Positions 1-8,563 of a stretch of 64,000 nt of DNA are shown here, piece after piece (positions within the stretch are counted from its first letter, which is position 1; every line of letters starts with the position of its first letter). The position numbers were made by a program, and so were the translations under genes. Origin of the DNA: Anaerolineae bacterium (GTDB taxonomy: Bacteria > Chloroflexota > Anaerolineae > JAFGEY01); contig JAFGIE010000006.1 in the NCBI GenBank assembly GCA_016929775.1, positions 1-64,000 on the forward strand, read 5' to 3'. The notes below the pieces were generated by a model. It searched no databases, was not told the origin of the DNA, and worked only from the letters and a program-made list of their open reading frames with translations.

Positions 1-924
1 ACCGGGCAGCACATCCTGTCGCAGGCGTTTGTCGAGGCGTGTGGGGCAGAGACGGTCAGCTTTCACCTCGGCGAGCAGACGTGCACGATCGACCTCGATC
101 GCGCGCCCTTGTCGCCGACAGAGGTGGCGCGGGCGGAGCGCCTTGTGGCGGCGGTCGTGATGCAGGACCGCCCGGTGGTCAGCCGCTTTGTCGATCAGGC
201 CGAACTGGCTGACCTGCCGCTACGCAAGGCGCCAGTGGTGGAGGGGCCCGTGCGCATCGTGCAGGTGGAGGCGTTCGACTGGTCCCCCTGCGGCGGGACA
301 CACGTGTCGCGAACCGGAGAGGTGGGTCTGGTCAAGGTACTGCGCGTGGAGCGCCGCAAGGATGTGTCGCGCGTCCACTTTGTCTGTGGGTGGCGCGCAG
401 TGGCGGACTATGCCCACAAGCACGAGGTCATCCAGACGCTCACGGCGCACCTCACAACGTCGGATGACGAGATCCTGCCCTCATTTGAGCGCCTGGAGGC
501 TGAGCTCAAGGAGTCGCGGAAGGCGCTGTTCGCCGTGCAGGCTGAGCTGCTAGAGTACCAGGTGTGCGACTGGCTCGCCCACGCGACGCCGTGCGGGGAG
601 TACCGAATCGTACAGGTCGCGCTTGGGGACGCCGATCCAGCCCTGCTGCGCGAAGCAGCGCGACGCGTGACCGAGCACGAAGGGACGGTTGCGCTGCTGG
701 CAACCGCCGAACCACGCCCGCAGTTTGTGTTTGCGGCGGCGGAAGGGGTCGGCGTAGACGTGGGGGAACTCATGCGCACCGCAACTGCGACCGTGGGGGG
801 TCGGGGCGGCGGGCGCGGGCAGTTCGCGCAGGGGGGCGCGCCGGAAGGTACGTCAGTGCAAGGCGTGCTCGACGCTGCATACGTGCGTCTGAGCACGGTG
901 GTACAGAGAGGGACGAGCCCATGA
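1..924 (+). CDS. Alanyl-tRNA editing protein, AlaX-like with DHHA1 domain (5' partial)
   Basis: The reading frame is open from base 1, so the N-terminus lies outside the window. The first residues read TGQHILSQAF, the AlaX form of the first editing-site metal motif; AlaRS itself usually has THLL there. A CGGTH motif, the second metal-binding element of the editing site, follows at about residue 97 of the visible part. A helical stretch and a glycine-rich C-terminus (GGRGGGRGQFAQGG) match the DHHA1 domain. Proteins of this family hydrolyse Ser or Gly wrongly attached to tRNA-Ala. The stop codon overlaps the next start (ATGA), so the two genes are probably translationally coupled. It could be the C-terminal half of a full AlaRS, but the TGQH motif argues against that. 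Confidence 0.8.
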   Translation, partial: TGQHILSQAFVEACGAETVSFHLGEQTCTIDLDRAPLSPTEVARAERLVAAVVMQDRPVVSRFVDQAELADLPLRKAPVVEGPVRIVQVEAFDWSPCGGTHVSRTGEVGLVKVLRVERRKDVSRVHFVCGWRAVADYAHKHEVIQTLTAHLTTSDDEILPSFERLEAELKESRKALFAVQAELLEYQVCDWLAHATPCGEYRIVQVALGDADPALLREAARRVTEHEGTVALLATAEPRPQFVFAAAEGVGVDVGELMRTATATVGGRGGGRGQFAQGGAPEGTSVQGVLDAAYVRLSTVVQRGTSP

Positions 925-1814
925 GAGAAGTCGCGCCTGGGGTGTACGTAGAGACTGCCTACGGCAGCGGCAACGTTGGCGCGGTTCTGACGGGGGTGGG
1001 AATCGTGTGCGTTGACATGCCGATGCTGCCGAGGGACGCGCACCACTGGCTAGCTCAACTGGCGTCGGTCACGGATGAGCCGATCATCGCCCTGATCCAG
1101 ACTGACTATGACCGTGAACGCGTGATCAGCACACACGTGGTCGACGCGCCGTTGATCGCACATGACGCCACCTGGTCTCGGATGCGCGTGTATAGCAGCG
1201 AGAAGGTCCTGGGCCAGATCAACGAGCTGCTGCACAAGGACAGCAGCGCTCGGGAGTGGCAGGTGCGCATGCCTGACATCACGTTCTCGGATCGGCTGAT
1301 CCTGGTCAAGGGTGAGCGCGAGATCCACGTGCTGCATGGCGGCGGTCACTCTCCGGCGGCGTGCATGGTCTCTCTCCCGCGCGAGAGCATCCTATTCACG
1401 GGGGACATTGTTACCTGCGGTGTGCATCCGTCGATGACGCACGCAGAGTCCAGGGAATGGCTGGCGACACTGACCGCACTGCGCAAGATGAGCGTCGGCT
1501 TGATCATTCCTGGGCACGGACGGCAGTGTGACAAGGACGCCACGTATGCGCTCTCTGACTATGTACGCGAGCTGCGCGCCGCTGTGCGGCGCGCCTACCA
1601 GGCGGGACGCTCCAAGTCCGAGACGTCGTCAGCCGTGATCGCCAGGTTCGTCGATGCGTTCGAGCATGATGAGGCGGACCGGGAACACGTGCGGATGCTG
1701 ATCAAGGGGGGCAGCGACCGGATCTATGATGAGTACCGGGCGGAGGCCAAGTCCCACAGCGGGAAGGCGGGCGCGCGGCGATCATCCAGGCGGCGACGGC
1801 GGAAGCGAGTCTGA
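921..1814 (+). CDS. Metallo-beta-lactamase-fold protein with degenerate HxHxDH motif
   Basis: 297 residues. The start ATG overlaps the upstream stop and gives the natural N-terminus MREVAPGVYVET. The fold is supported by GGGHSPAACM (usual GHTPG-type motif), LFTGDIV and IIPGHGR, the later metal ligands of the superfamily. The first ligand motif, normally THxHxDH after a hydrophobic strand, reads TDYDRE here, so its His residues are missing. The protein either binds metal differently or is not a hydrolase. The C-terminus is very basic (RRSSRRRRRKR), which could bind nucleic acid. Substrate unknown. It sits directly behind the tRNA-editing gene, and both may share an operon with the TPR gene downstream. 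Confidence 0.75.
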   Translation: MREVAPGVYVETAYGSGNVGAVLTGVGIVCVDMPMLPRDAHHWLAQLASVTDEPIIALIQTDYDRERVISTHVVDAPLIAHDATWSRMRVYSSEKVLGQINELLHKDSSAREWQVRMPDITFSDRLILVKGEREIHVLHGGGHSPAACMVSLPRESILFTGDIVTCGVHPSMTHAESREWLATLTALRKMSVGLIIPGHGRQCDKDATYALSDYVRELRAAVRRAYQAGRSKSETSSAVIARFVDAFEHDEADREHVRMLIKGGSDRIYDEYRAEAKSHSGKAGARRSSRRRRRKRV

Positions 1815-1843
1815 GCGCGCTGCCCCGCTGACACGGAGCCAAA

Positions 1844-2791
1844 GTGGGTGAGGCGACTACACCGCACGCGCTGAGGCGAGAGATCCGCGCGGCAGAGATC
1901 GAGGTTGCGGCGCTCGACAAGAACGTCGGGGCGCAGAATGTGATCGCGCTGTACCGTCGGCTCGACCGGATCGAGGTCGGGACGGGGCAGCTCACGGCAG
2001 CGGGTCTCGATCTGCGGGCCGAGCAGGCGCGGATCGAGACCATTCATAACACGCTAGGCGCCAAGGCCCCAGACGTCTATCGTGTCATCGTCCGCGCCGG
2101 GGGTTGGCAGTGGCTGCGGGACCAGTCGGAAGCGGCGCCCGACTCCTGGTGGTGGTTTCTCGACCACCAAGTGAGACAGGCGCGAGCGCACCGTCGGCGC
2201 CACGCGTTGTGGGGCAGCCTGGCGCTGGTCGCTGTGCTGATCGTCGCTGTGCTGCTGTACGTGCGCTTCCTTCGCCCTGACCGCGCGACCCGGGCGCGCC
2301 TGGCGTACCTGAACAGGGCGGAGAGCCTGGTCGAGCAGGGCGACTATGCCGGGGCGCTGTCCCTGTACGGCGAGGCGTTGGCCTTGGCGCCCGATGATCC
2401 CGAGATCTACCTGATGTTGGGCGTCTTGCACGAGGCGCTCGAGCAGGAAGAGCACGCTGCGGCGTACTATGCCGCATCCGAGTTGCGGTACGGAGAGCGC
2501 TCGGTGTTCCTGGGCGCGAAGAGCCAGCGCTATCTTGTGCTCGGTTGGTACGAGGCGAGCGAGACAGCGGCGCTGGAGGCGATCGAGCTCGATCGCGCGA
2601 ACGCGATCGCCTACTGCCATCTGAGCAGTGCGTACGAGGCCCAAGGGCAGATCTCGGATGCGATCGAAGCCGTGCGGCGCTGCGCCGAGTTGGCGCAAGA
2701 GCAGGGCCAGGATGCGCTGTATGTGACTGCGACAACGCGGCTGGGGTTACTGCTCCGGGCGCCGGCGCCCGATGTCCGGCCCATAGAATGA
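1844..2791 (+). CDS. TPR-repeat protein with one membrane segment
   Basis: 315 residues from a GTG start preceded by GGAG at a six-base distance. The N-terminal ~120 residues are charged and helical and lack a signal peptide. A single hydrophobic segment (about residues 123-143, ALVAVLIVAVLLY) follows. Residues about 150-290 hold tetratricopeptide-like repeats, recognisable from the spaced A-L-Y-A and A-P-D-D-P-E-I-Y patterns. TPR domains act as protein-binding scaffolds, and the arrangement suggests an inner-membrane scaffold. The partner cannot be named. Neighbours (MBL-fold protein, DUF4446 protein, bactofilin) give only a loose envelope/cytoskeleton context. Confidence 0.7.
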   Translation: MGEATTPHALRREIRAAEIEVAALDKNVGAQNVIALYRRLDRIEVGTGQLTAAGLDLRAEQARIETIHNTLGAKAPDVYRVIVRAGGWQWLRDQSEAAPDSWWWFLDHQVRQARAHRRRHALWGSLALVAVLIVAVLLYVRFLRPDRATRARLAYLNRAESLVEQGDYAGALSLYGEALALAPDDPEIYLMLGVLHEALEQEEHAAAYYAASELRYGERSVFLGAKSQRYLVLGWYEASETAALEAIELDRANAIAYCHLSSAYEAQGQISDAIEAVRRCAELAQEQGQDALYVTATTRLGLLLRAPAPDVRPIE

Positions 2792-2852
2792 TCCTGTTCG
2801 CGTCGTGCGGTGCGTTGTGGCGCACGTCGTCTTGGTGCATTGGAGTGGGGGT

Positions 2853-3344
2853 ATGTCACTGGCAGCGATGACCTACATTGTGATCGGCCTCGGAACCGCG
2901 CTAGTCGGGGTAGTGGCCTGGCTTGTGGTGCTGCAGGTGCGGGTGAACCGCCTGACGCGCAACTATAGGCGCCTGATGGCAGGTACAGACGGCGAGAGCC
3001 TCGAGCAAGCGCTCACCCAGCACGTCGACCAGGTCCGAGGTGCGCTCGAGACTGTGCAGGCGCTGCAAGCCGAGAGCCGACGTATGGGGCGCACGCTTCA
3101 GCACGCCCTACAGTGGATGGGCATGGTGCGCTACAACCCCTTTCGCGACACGGGCGGGGACCAGAGCTTCGCCTGGGCGCTCGTGGACGGTCGCGGGAAT
3201 GGCGTGGTGCTGAGCAGCCTCCACTCCCGCACCAGCACGCGCATGTACGCCAAGCCGCTGCACGAGTGGGAGTCCTCGTACTCGCTGACTGATGAGGAGC
3301 AAGAGGCCATTGCACGCGCCTCGCAGCAGCAGGCGATGGAATAG
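2853..3344 (+). CDS. DUF4446 family membrane-anchored protein
   Basis: 163 residues. ATG 2853 is chosen because GGAGTGGGG lies just upstream; the open frame extends a little further 5' without a better site. A hydrophobic N-terminal segment (about residues 7-28) is followed by a coiled-coil-like stretch (RVNRLTRNYRRLMAG onward). The conserved C-terminal block includes GMVRYNPFRDTGGDQSFA and LLSSLHSR-like residues (here VVLSSLHSRTSTRMYAKP), the hallmark of DUF4446. The family is common in Firmicutes and Chloroflexota and has no assigned function. It lies 100 bases before a bactofilin gene, which would fit an envelope or cell-shape role. Confidence 0.8.
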   Translation: MSLAAMTYIVIGLGTALVGVVAWLVVLQVRVNRLTRNYRRLMAGTDGESLEQALTQHVDQVRGALETVQALQAESRRMGRTLQHALQWMGMVRYNPFRDTGGDQSFAWALVDGRGNGVVLSSLHSRTSTRMYAKPLHEWESSYSLTDEEQEAIARASQQQAME

Positions 3345-3444
3345 GACCGATCGGATACCGCGCGATCCCCTGGGCGCCCGAGACCGACCTCGTATGGCGG
3401 GTCTCCGGCGGGGATGAGACACGTGAGCGTCAGAGGAGGGTGGT

Positions 3445-3903
3445 ATGGTGTTCGGCAGGGAGAAGAAGGCGCAAGTGCAAGCGAGGCCCGTCGCAAAGGG
3501 ACCTGTTGAGATCGAGACTGTCGTCGGCGCCAACACGAGCATCAAGGGAGACCTTCGCAGCAGCGGCGGGGTACGCGTAGAGGGCGACTTTGAGGGCACG
3601 ATCGAGATCGCCGGCAACCTGGTCGTCGGCGAGGCAGCCAAGGTCGTGGCTCAGATCTCGGCGCACAATGTGCAGATCCAGGGCGCCGTACAGGGGGATG
3701 TGACTGCACGCCGGCTCGAGATCCTCGACACGGGCAAGCTGTGGGGGGACATCCAGGTCGACTCGTTCGTCCTGGACGATGGCGGCTTCTTCAGCGGGCA
3801 GAGCAAGATGCAGGCCGAACACTCGCCACCGCTTCTCGAGGCGCAGACTGTCGTCAGCGGCGACATCGTCGACGGTGAGGCGACGGTGTCCGAGACACGC
3901 TAG
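3445..3903 (+). CDS. Bactofilin-type polymer-forming cytoskeletal protein
   Basis: 152 residues. ATG is preceded by GAGGAGGG. After a ~25-residue basic, disordered N-terminus the sequence becomes a run of short beta-strand repeats with regular glycines (TSIKGDLRSSGGVRVEGDF, TIEIAGNLVVGE, AHNVQIQGAVQGDV), the signature of the bactofilin beta-helix (DUF583). Bactofilins polymerise without nucleotide and organise cell-wall or envelope machinery at the membrane. Length is typical. No membrane segment is visible. It is last in a plus-strand series and faces the convergent GT2 gene about 70 bases away. Confidence 0.88.
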   Translation: MVFGREKKAQVQARPVAKGPVEIETVVGANTSIKGDLRSSGGVRVEGDFEGTIEIAGNLVVGEAAKVVAQISAHNVQIQGAVQGDVTARRLEILDTGKLWGDIQVDSFVLDDGGFFSGQSKMQAEHSPPLLEAQTVVSGDIVDGEATVSETR

Positions 3904-3971
3904 GCTACGGTGCGATCGGCGCTTCGTCGGGGTCCGGACGGGGGTGTGCGGCAGGGCATCGTCGACGTTGT

Positions 3972-5423
3972 CTACGCGGACGTGGTGGACTGGGCTCGCG
4001 GCGGGCTGCCGCTCTTGTGGGCTTGCACCAGTTCGAGCAGGCTGACGTAGCCAAAGCCAAGCACATAGAGCGCTTGGAAGGGGACGATGCCCCCATAGCC
4101 GCGCTGCAGCGCGATGGCAATGGTGAGCGCCGCATAGAGGGCGAGGGCCAACTCAGCCCAGAGCAGGCGACCAGGTCGCAGGGCATAGGTTGGGTGCGCC
4201 GGCGCGCCGATCCCACCCTTGGGCGTGCGCAGGAACGTGGACCGTACGCCGAGCAGGACCTCAACGATGGCGATCGTGCTGTTGAGCGCCATGCCGACGC
4301 CGATGCAGATCAGCGCCGGGAAGGCCCGTAAGCTGCGCCACCATCCGCCGTACAGAACGCGCTGACCCAGGGCGTAGAGCAGCGGTGGGCCGAGGGTGCC
4401 CACACTGAGCGCCGCCAGGGGCCAGCGGTCGAGCGAACCGTGCCACACCAGCGGTAGGGCGACGAGCATCACGATCAGCATCAATGGGTGGGCGAGGTAG
4501 TAGCTGAGGTGGATCAGCGCCTGCAGGCGCACTGTCCACGAGAGTGGGCTCCGGATGACCGCCGGCCCTAGCTTGAGCAGGCACTGAATATTGCCCTTGG
4601 CCCACCGGGACTGCTGGCGCTTGAGGGCGGTCATCTGCGCCGGTATCTCGGCTAGTGCGGCGAGCTCGGGCAGCGTCCTGCCGCGCCAGCCGCGAAGCTG
4701 TGCGCGATAGGAGAGATCGACGTCTTCCGTAAGCTGCTCGGGATCCCAACCCCCGCAGTCGTCGATCGCTTGCCTGCGCCAAACGCCCGCTGTGCCGTTG
4801 AACGAGGTCAGCATCCCCGCCCTCTCGCGCGCGACGTGCTCGATCGCAAAGTGCCCATCCAAGGCGATCGCCTGCGCCAGTGTCAGGTTCGAGAATGTCC
4901 GGTTCAAGTGGCCCCACCTGGCTTGCACGAAAGCCAGCCCAGGGTCCGCAGCTAGGAGCGGGACGGTGCGCGCCAGGAAGTCGGGCTGCGGGGCGAAATC
5001 AGCGTCAAAGAGGGCGATGTACTCGCCTCGCGCCTGCGTCAGGGCAGCGTTCAGCGCGCCCGCCTTGAACCCGCTCCGCTCAGAACGTCGGACGTGCGCG
5101 ATGTCAACGCCCAGCGCCTGGTGTAGGGCTATGTGATGCGCGACAATGTCTGCCGTGTCGTCTGTCGAGTCGTCCACGACCTGGACCTGCAGGCGGTCCC
5201 TGGGCCAGTCCAGGCTGGCAAGGGCGCCGATGGCGCGACAGACCACGTACCGCTCGTTGTAGACGGGCAGCTGCACCGTCACCGTAGGGTAATCCGTAGG
5301 CGTCGCACAGACTGGGGGCGGGCGCCTGTGGGTTAGATAGAGCCAGATCAGCCAGAAGGCGTTGAAGCCATAGATGGCAAGCCAGAGGCTGGCGCCCAGA
5401 TAGAGGATCGCCAACGCAGCCAC
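3972..5423 (-). CDS. GT2-family processive glycosyltransferase, membrane protein
   Basis: 483 residues from GTG 5423. Catalytic features: DDSTDD near the N-terminal third, DADFAP (DxD), TEDVDLSYRAQLRGW (acceptor-site ED) and QQSRWAKGN (QxxRW, typical of processive synthases). One membrane segment near the N-terminus and several in the C-terminal 170 residues. It probably polymerises or transfers a sugar from a nucleotide-sugar at the membrane. An upstream ATG at 5471 keeps the frame, but a TTGACA-17-TAGAAT promoter overlaps that first stretch, and AAGGAG sits six bases before GTG 5423, so the shorter start is preferred. Substrate cannot be told. No c-di-GMP PilZ domain is seen. Confidence 0.85.
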   Translation of the reverse strand: MAALAILYLGASLWLAIYGFNAFWLIWLYLTHRRPPPVCATPTDYPTVTVQLPVYNERYVVCRAIGALASLDWPRDRLQVQVVDDSTDDTADIVAHHIALHQALGVDIAHVRRSERSGFKAGALNAALTQARGEYIALFDADFAPQPDFLARTVPLLAADPGLAFVQARWGHLNRTFSNLTLAQAIALDGHFAIEHVARERAGMLTSFNGTAGVWRRQAIDDCGGWDPEQLTEDVDLSYRAQLRGWRGRTLPELAALAEIPAQMTALKRQQSRWAKGNIQCLLKLGPAVIRSPLSWTVRLQALIHLSYYLAHPLMLIVMLVALPLVWHGSLDRWPLAALSVGTLGPPLLYALGQRVLYGGWWRSLRAFPALICIGVGMALNSTIAIVEVLLGVRSTFLRTPKGGIGAPAHPTYALRPGRLLWAELALALYAALTIAIALQRGYGGIVPFQALYVLGFGYVSLLELVQAHKSGSPPRAQSTTSA

Positions 5424-5452
5424 GATTGTCTCCTTGACGCGAGATTGGACCG

Positions 5453-5481
5453 ATTCTAGCACGCGCGCCATCCCCTGTCAA
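5453..5481 (-). promoter_or_regulatory. Sigma70-type promoter for the GT2 gene
   Basis: On the minus strand TTGACA (5481-5476), a 17-base spacer and TAGAAT (5458-5453). Transcription would begin near 5446, inside the longest open frame, which decides the GTG start at 5423 with AAGGAG at 5435-5430. Confidence 0.7.
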
Positions 5482-5512
5482 AGCGCGAGGCGCGGGCCCC
5501 GTGGGGCTGGTG

Positions 5513-5542
5513 TTGGCGTTTCCGCTACACTCGTGATACAAT
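5513..5542 (+). promoter_or_regulatory. Probable promoter for polA
   Basis: TTGGCG (5513-5518), an 18-base spacer and TACAAT (5537-5542) with an upstream TG (extended -10). Transcription from near 5549 would give a leader of about 100 bases. The promoter is back to back with that of the GT2 gene. Confidence 0.55.
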
Positions 5543-5653
5543 GTGCCCCGGTCGGCTGCCTGGTGTCGCCTGTGGGGCGGGTTCCCGGCGTTACCGGGTG
5601 CGTGGGTCGTACGTACCCCGGATACACGCTGGAGCGACCGCTAGGAGGGAAGG

Positions 5654-8515
5654 ATGGCTCCCAAGCTGCTGCTGATAGACGGACACTCGCTCGTCTTCCG
5701 CGCTTTCTACGCGACGGCGCACACGGGCGACATCATGGCGACCTCGAGCGGCGAGTGGACCAACGCGGTGTACGTCTTTGCCAACAAGCTGCTGCAGATG
5801 CTGCGCGACCAAGCGCCGGACTATGTCGCCGTCGCGTTTGACCGCGGCAGGACCTTCCGCCACGATGCGTATCCCGAGTACAAGGCAAATCGCAGCAGGG
5901 CGCCCGATGAGCTGCGCGTGCAGCTAGGGCGAGTCGAGCAGCTGATCGGCGCCTTCAACATCCCTGCCGTCTCGTGCGAGGGGTACGAGGCGGACGACGT
6001 ACTCGGCACCCTGGCGCGCCAGGCTACCCAGCAAGGGATCGACACGGTCATCCTCACCGGGGACACGGATATGCTCCAGCTCGTAGATGAGCACGTCCAG
6101 GTCCTGTTGCCGCGTGGGCGTTACGGCGACGAAACACTGTACGGGCCGGACGAGGTCTCAGAGCGCTACGGTGGACTCGCTCCAAAGCAGCTGATCGATC
6201 ATAAGGCGCTGACCGGAGACAGCTCGGACAACATTCCCGGTCTGCGCGGAATCGGGGACAAGACGGCGACGTCGCTCCTTCAGAGCTTTGGGTCGATCGA
6301 CGGCGTGTACGATCACTTGGAGGAGATCACGGGCAAGCGTCCGCGCGCTGCGCTGGAGGGAGGGCGCGACGACGTGCTCCTGTACAAGGACCTGGTGACG
6401 ATCCGGTGTGATGCCCCAGTCAGCCTCGATACCGAGCAGGCGAGGATCGGCAACTACAGCCGCGAGCAGGTGGTGGAGCTGTTCAGGGAGCTCGAGTTCC
6501 ATTCCCTGATCGACCGCGTCCCGGCGGGCGAGGAGCGCGCGCAGGACGAAAGGGAGGCTGAAAGCACGCCCGGCAGCGAGGTCCCACTGCGGTATGTCAC
6601 GGTCGACCGTCTGGAGCACCTCCAGGAGCTGGTAGAACGGCTGCGCACCGCTCCGGCATTCGCCTTCGACACAGAGACTACATCGACCGACCCGATGCTC
6701 GCCGACCTGGTCGGCATCTCGGTGGCTGTGGCGCCCGGGCGGGCGTGGTACATTCCCGTGGGGCACGGGGTCAGCCGGCGCCGCCCGGAGCCCGAGAGTG
6801 GGGATTTGAGCGATCTACCGCTGTTTGCCGATCAAGAAGGCGGAGTCAGGGAGCAGGAGGCTGCGCCGACGGAAACGTCGGACGCCGAGCCGCAGCTTCC
6901 CCTGGCGACGGTGGTGGCGCATCTCAGGCCATTCTTTGAAAACCGAGAGGTCGCCAAGTACGCGCACAATGCGAGCTTTGACATCGAGGTGCTGGCGCAG
7001 ACGACCGGGATCACGGTCCGTGGCTTGAGCTTTGACACCATGATCGCCGCTTGGGTGCTCGACCCGGGCAGCCGCTCAATTGGCCTGAAAGCTCAAGCCT
7101 TTACGCGCCTCGGGATCGAGATGACCCAGATCACCGACTTGATCGGCAGTGGCAAGTCGCAGCTTTCGTTTGACCGTGTCCCAGTCGCAGATGCCGCGCC
7201 CTATGCTTGTGCGGACGCCGACATGACGTTCCGGTTGGTCGAGCCGCTCAAGGCAGAACTGCGCAAGCTGCACCAGTGGGAGCTGTTCGCCGAGATCGAG
7301 ATGCCCATGGTCCCGATCCTGGTGGGCATGGAGATGACGGGCGTCCGTCTTGACGCAGATGTCCTGAAAGAGATGTCGGCTGAGCTGGACGAGAGCCAAC
7401 GCCAGATCGAGCGGCAGATCTACGAACTGGTCGGTCACGAGTTCAACATCAACTCGACCAAGCAGCTGAGTGAGGTGCTGTTCGACGAATTGGGCCTGCC
7501 CAAGCAGGGCATCCGCAAGACGACCCATGGGTACTCGACCGCCGCCGACGTGCTGGAGTTGCTCAGGCGCAGGCACCCGGTGATCGAACTGATCCTCGAT
7601 CAGCGTCAGATCAGCAAGCTCAAGTCGACGTACGTCGATGCGCTGCCTGCGCTGATCAACCCGCGCACCGGGCGAGTGCACACGTCGTACAACCAGACGG
7701 GGGCTGTGACCGGGCGGTTATCGTCCAGCAATCCCAACCTGCAGAACATCCCGATCCGGACTGAGCTGGGGCGGCAGATCCGCAAGGCCTTCGTGCCGCG
7801 TGAGGGGTGGTTGTTCCTTGCCGCCGACTATTCCCAGATCGAGCTACGGGTCCTGGCGCACGTCTCGCAAGACGCGGCGCTGCTCGACGCTTTTCATCGT
7901 AACCAGGACGTCCACGCGCGCACGGCAGCGGCGGTGTATGGCATCGCGATCGACGCGGTGACCAAGCAGCAGCGCGCGATCGCCAAGACCGTGAACTTTG
8001 GCCTGATCTATGGACAGAGCGCCTACGGACTGGCGCAGCAGACCGATCTGGACTATGACGAAGCGGAGCGGTTCATCGAGACCTACTTTGCCAAGTATCC
8101 TGGCGTGAAGGCTTGGCTGGAGAAGACACGCGTACGCGCGCAAGAGGACGGCTACGTGGAGACGCTCCTCGGTCGGCGCCGCTACTTCCCCGAGCTGCAG
8201 GGCACGCGGCGCGCATATGCCGGTCAGCGCGCTGCAGCGGCACGCCAGGCGATCAACGCGCCGATCCAGGGCACGGCGGCGGACATTCTCAAGATCGCGA
8301 TGATCCGACTGGAGCAGGGCTTGGGCGAACGTCGCCTGCAAGGCTGCATGGTGCTGCAGGTACACGACGAGGTCGTGCTCGAGGTACCCCAGGAAGAGAT
8401 CGAAGAGGTGGCAGCCTTGACGCGGGATGTGATGGAGCACGCCTATGCGCTGAGCGTCCCGCTACGAGTGGACATGGAGGTCGGCGCTAACTGGTTCGAC
8501 ATGCAGCCTGTGTAG
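5654..8515 (+). CDS. polA: DNA polymerase I
   Basis: 953 residues, ATG with AGGAGGG upstream. Three domains in order. The N-terminal 5'-3' exonuclease (about 1-300) has LLIDGHSLVFRAFYA, the acidic YEADD and TGDTDMLQL. The proofreading domain (about 310-540) keeps its acidic residues: FDTETTS (D339 and E341), NASFDIEV and YACADADMTF, so it looks active. The polymerase domain (about 560-953) has TGRLSSSNPNLQNIP, DYSQIELRVLAH, NFGLIYGQSAYGL and QVHDEVVLEV, the A, B and C motifs. It carries a longer than usual loop rich in E and D inside the exonuclease domain (near residues 375-420). It fills gaps in replication and repair. Stand-alone gene. Confidence 0.98.
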   Translation: MAPKLLLIDGHSLVFRAFYATAHTGDIMATSSGEWTNAVYVFANKLLQMLRDQAPDYVAVAFDRGRTFRHDAYPEYKANRSRAPDELRVQLGRVEQLIGAFNIPAVSCEGYEADDVLGTLARQATQQGIDTVILTGDTDMLQLVDEHVQVLLPRGRYGDETLYGPDEVSERYGGLAPKQLIDHKALTGDSSDNIPGLRGIGDKTATSLLQSFGSIDGVYDHLEEITGKRPRAALEGGRDDVLLYKDLVTIRCDAPVSLDTEQARIGNYSREQVVELFRELEFHSLIDRVPAGEERAQDEREAESTPGSEVPLRYVTVDRLEHLQELVERLRTAPAFAFDTETTSTDPMLADLVGISVAVAPGRAWYIPVGHGVSRRRPEPESGDLSDLPLFADQEGGVREQEAAPTETSDAEPQLPLATVVAHLRPFFENREVAKYAHNASFDIEVLAQTTGITVRGLSFDTMIAAWVLDPGSRSIGLKAQAFTRLGIEMTQITDLIGSGKSQLSFDRVPVADAAPYACADADMTFRLVEPLKAELRKLHQWELFAEIEMPMVPILVGMEMTGVRLDADVLKEMSAELDESQRQIERQIYELVGHEFNINSTKQLSEVLFDELGLPKQGIRKTTHGYSTAADVLELLRRRHPVIELILDQRQISKLKSTYVDALPALINPRTGRVHTSYNQTGAVTGRLSSSNPNLQNIPIRTELGRQIRKAFVPREGWLFLAADYSQIELRVLAHVSQDAALLDAFHRNQDVHARTAAAVYGIAIDAVTKQQRAIAKTVNFGLIYGQSAYGLAQQTDLDYDEAERFIETYFAKYPGVKAWLEKTRVRAQEDGYVETLLGRRRYFPELQGTRRAYAGQRAAAARQAINAPIQGTAADILKIAMIRLEQGLGERRLQGCMVLQVHDEVVLEVPQEEIEEVAALTRDVMEHAYALSVPLRVDMEVGANWFDMQPV

Positions 8516-8563
8516 GTGCGACCGGCGTAACCGCCACGCTACGTGGCTTGAGAAGGAGGAGCG

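Noticed and set aside
408..1046. Long minus-strand open frame opposite the AlaX and MBL-fold genes
   Set aside because: Low-complexity Ser/Arg/Ala-rich sequence with no family motif; it is the complement of well-supported genes, as expected at this GC content.
5424..5471. ATG 5471 as GT2 start
   Set aside because: A -10 element lies inside this stretch, and AAGGAG stands at the right distance before GTG 5423.
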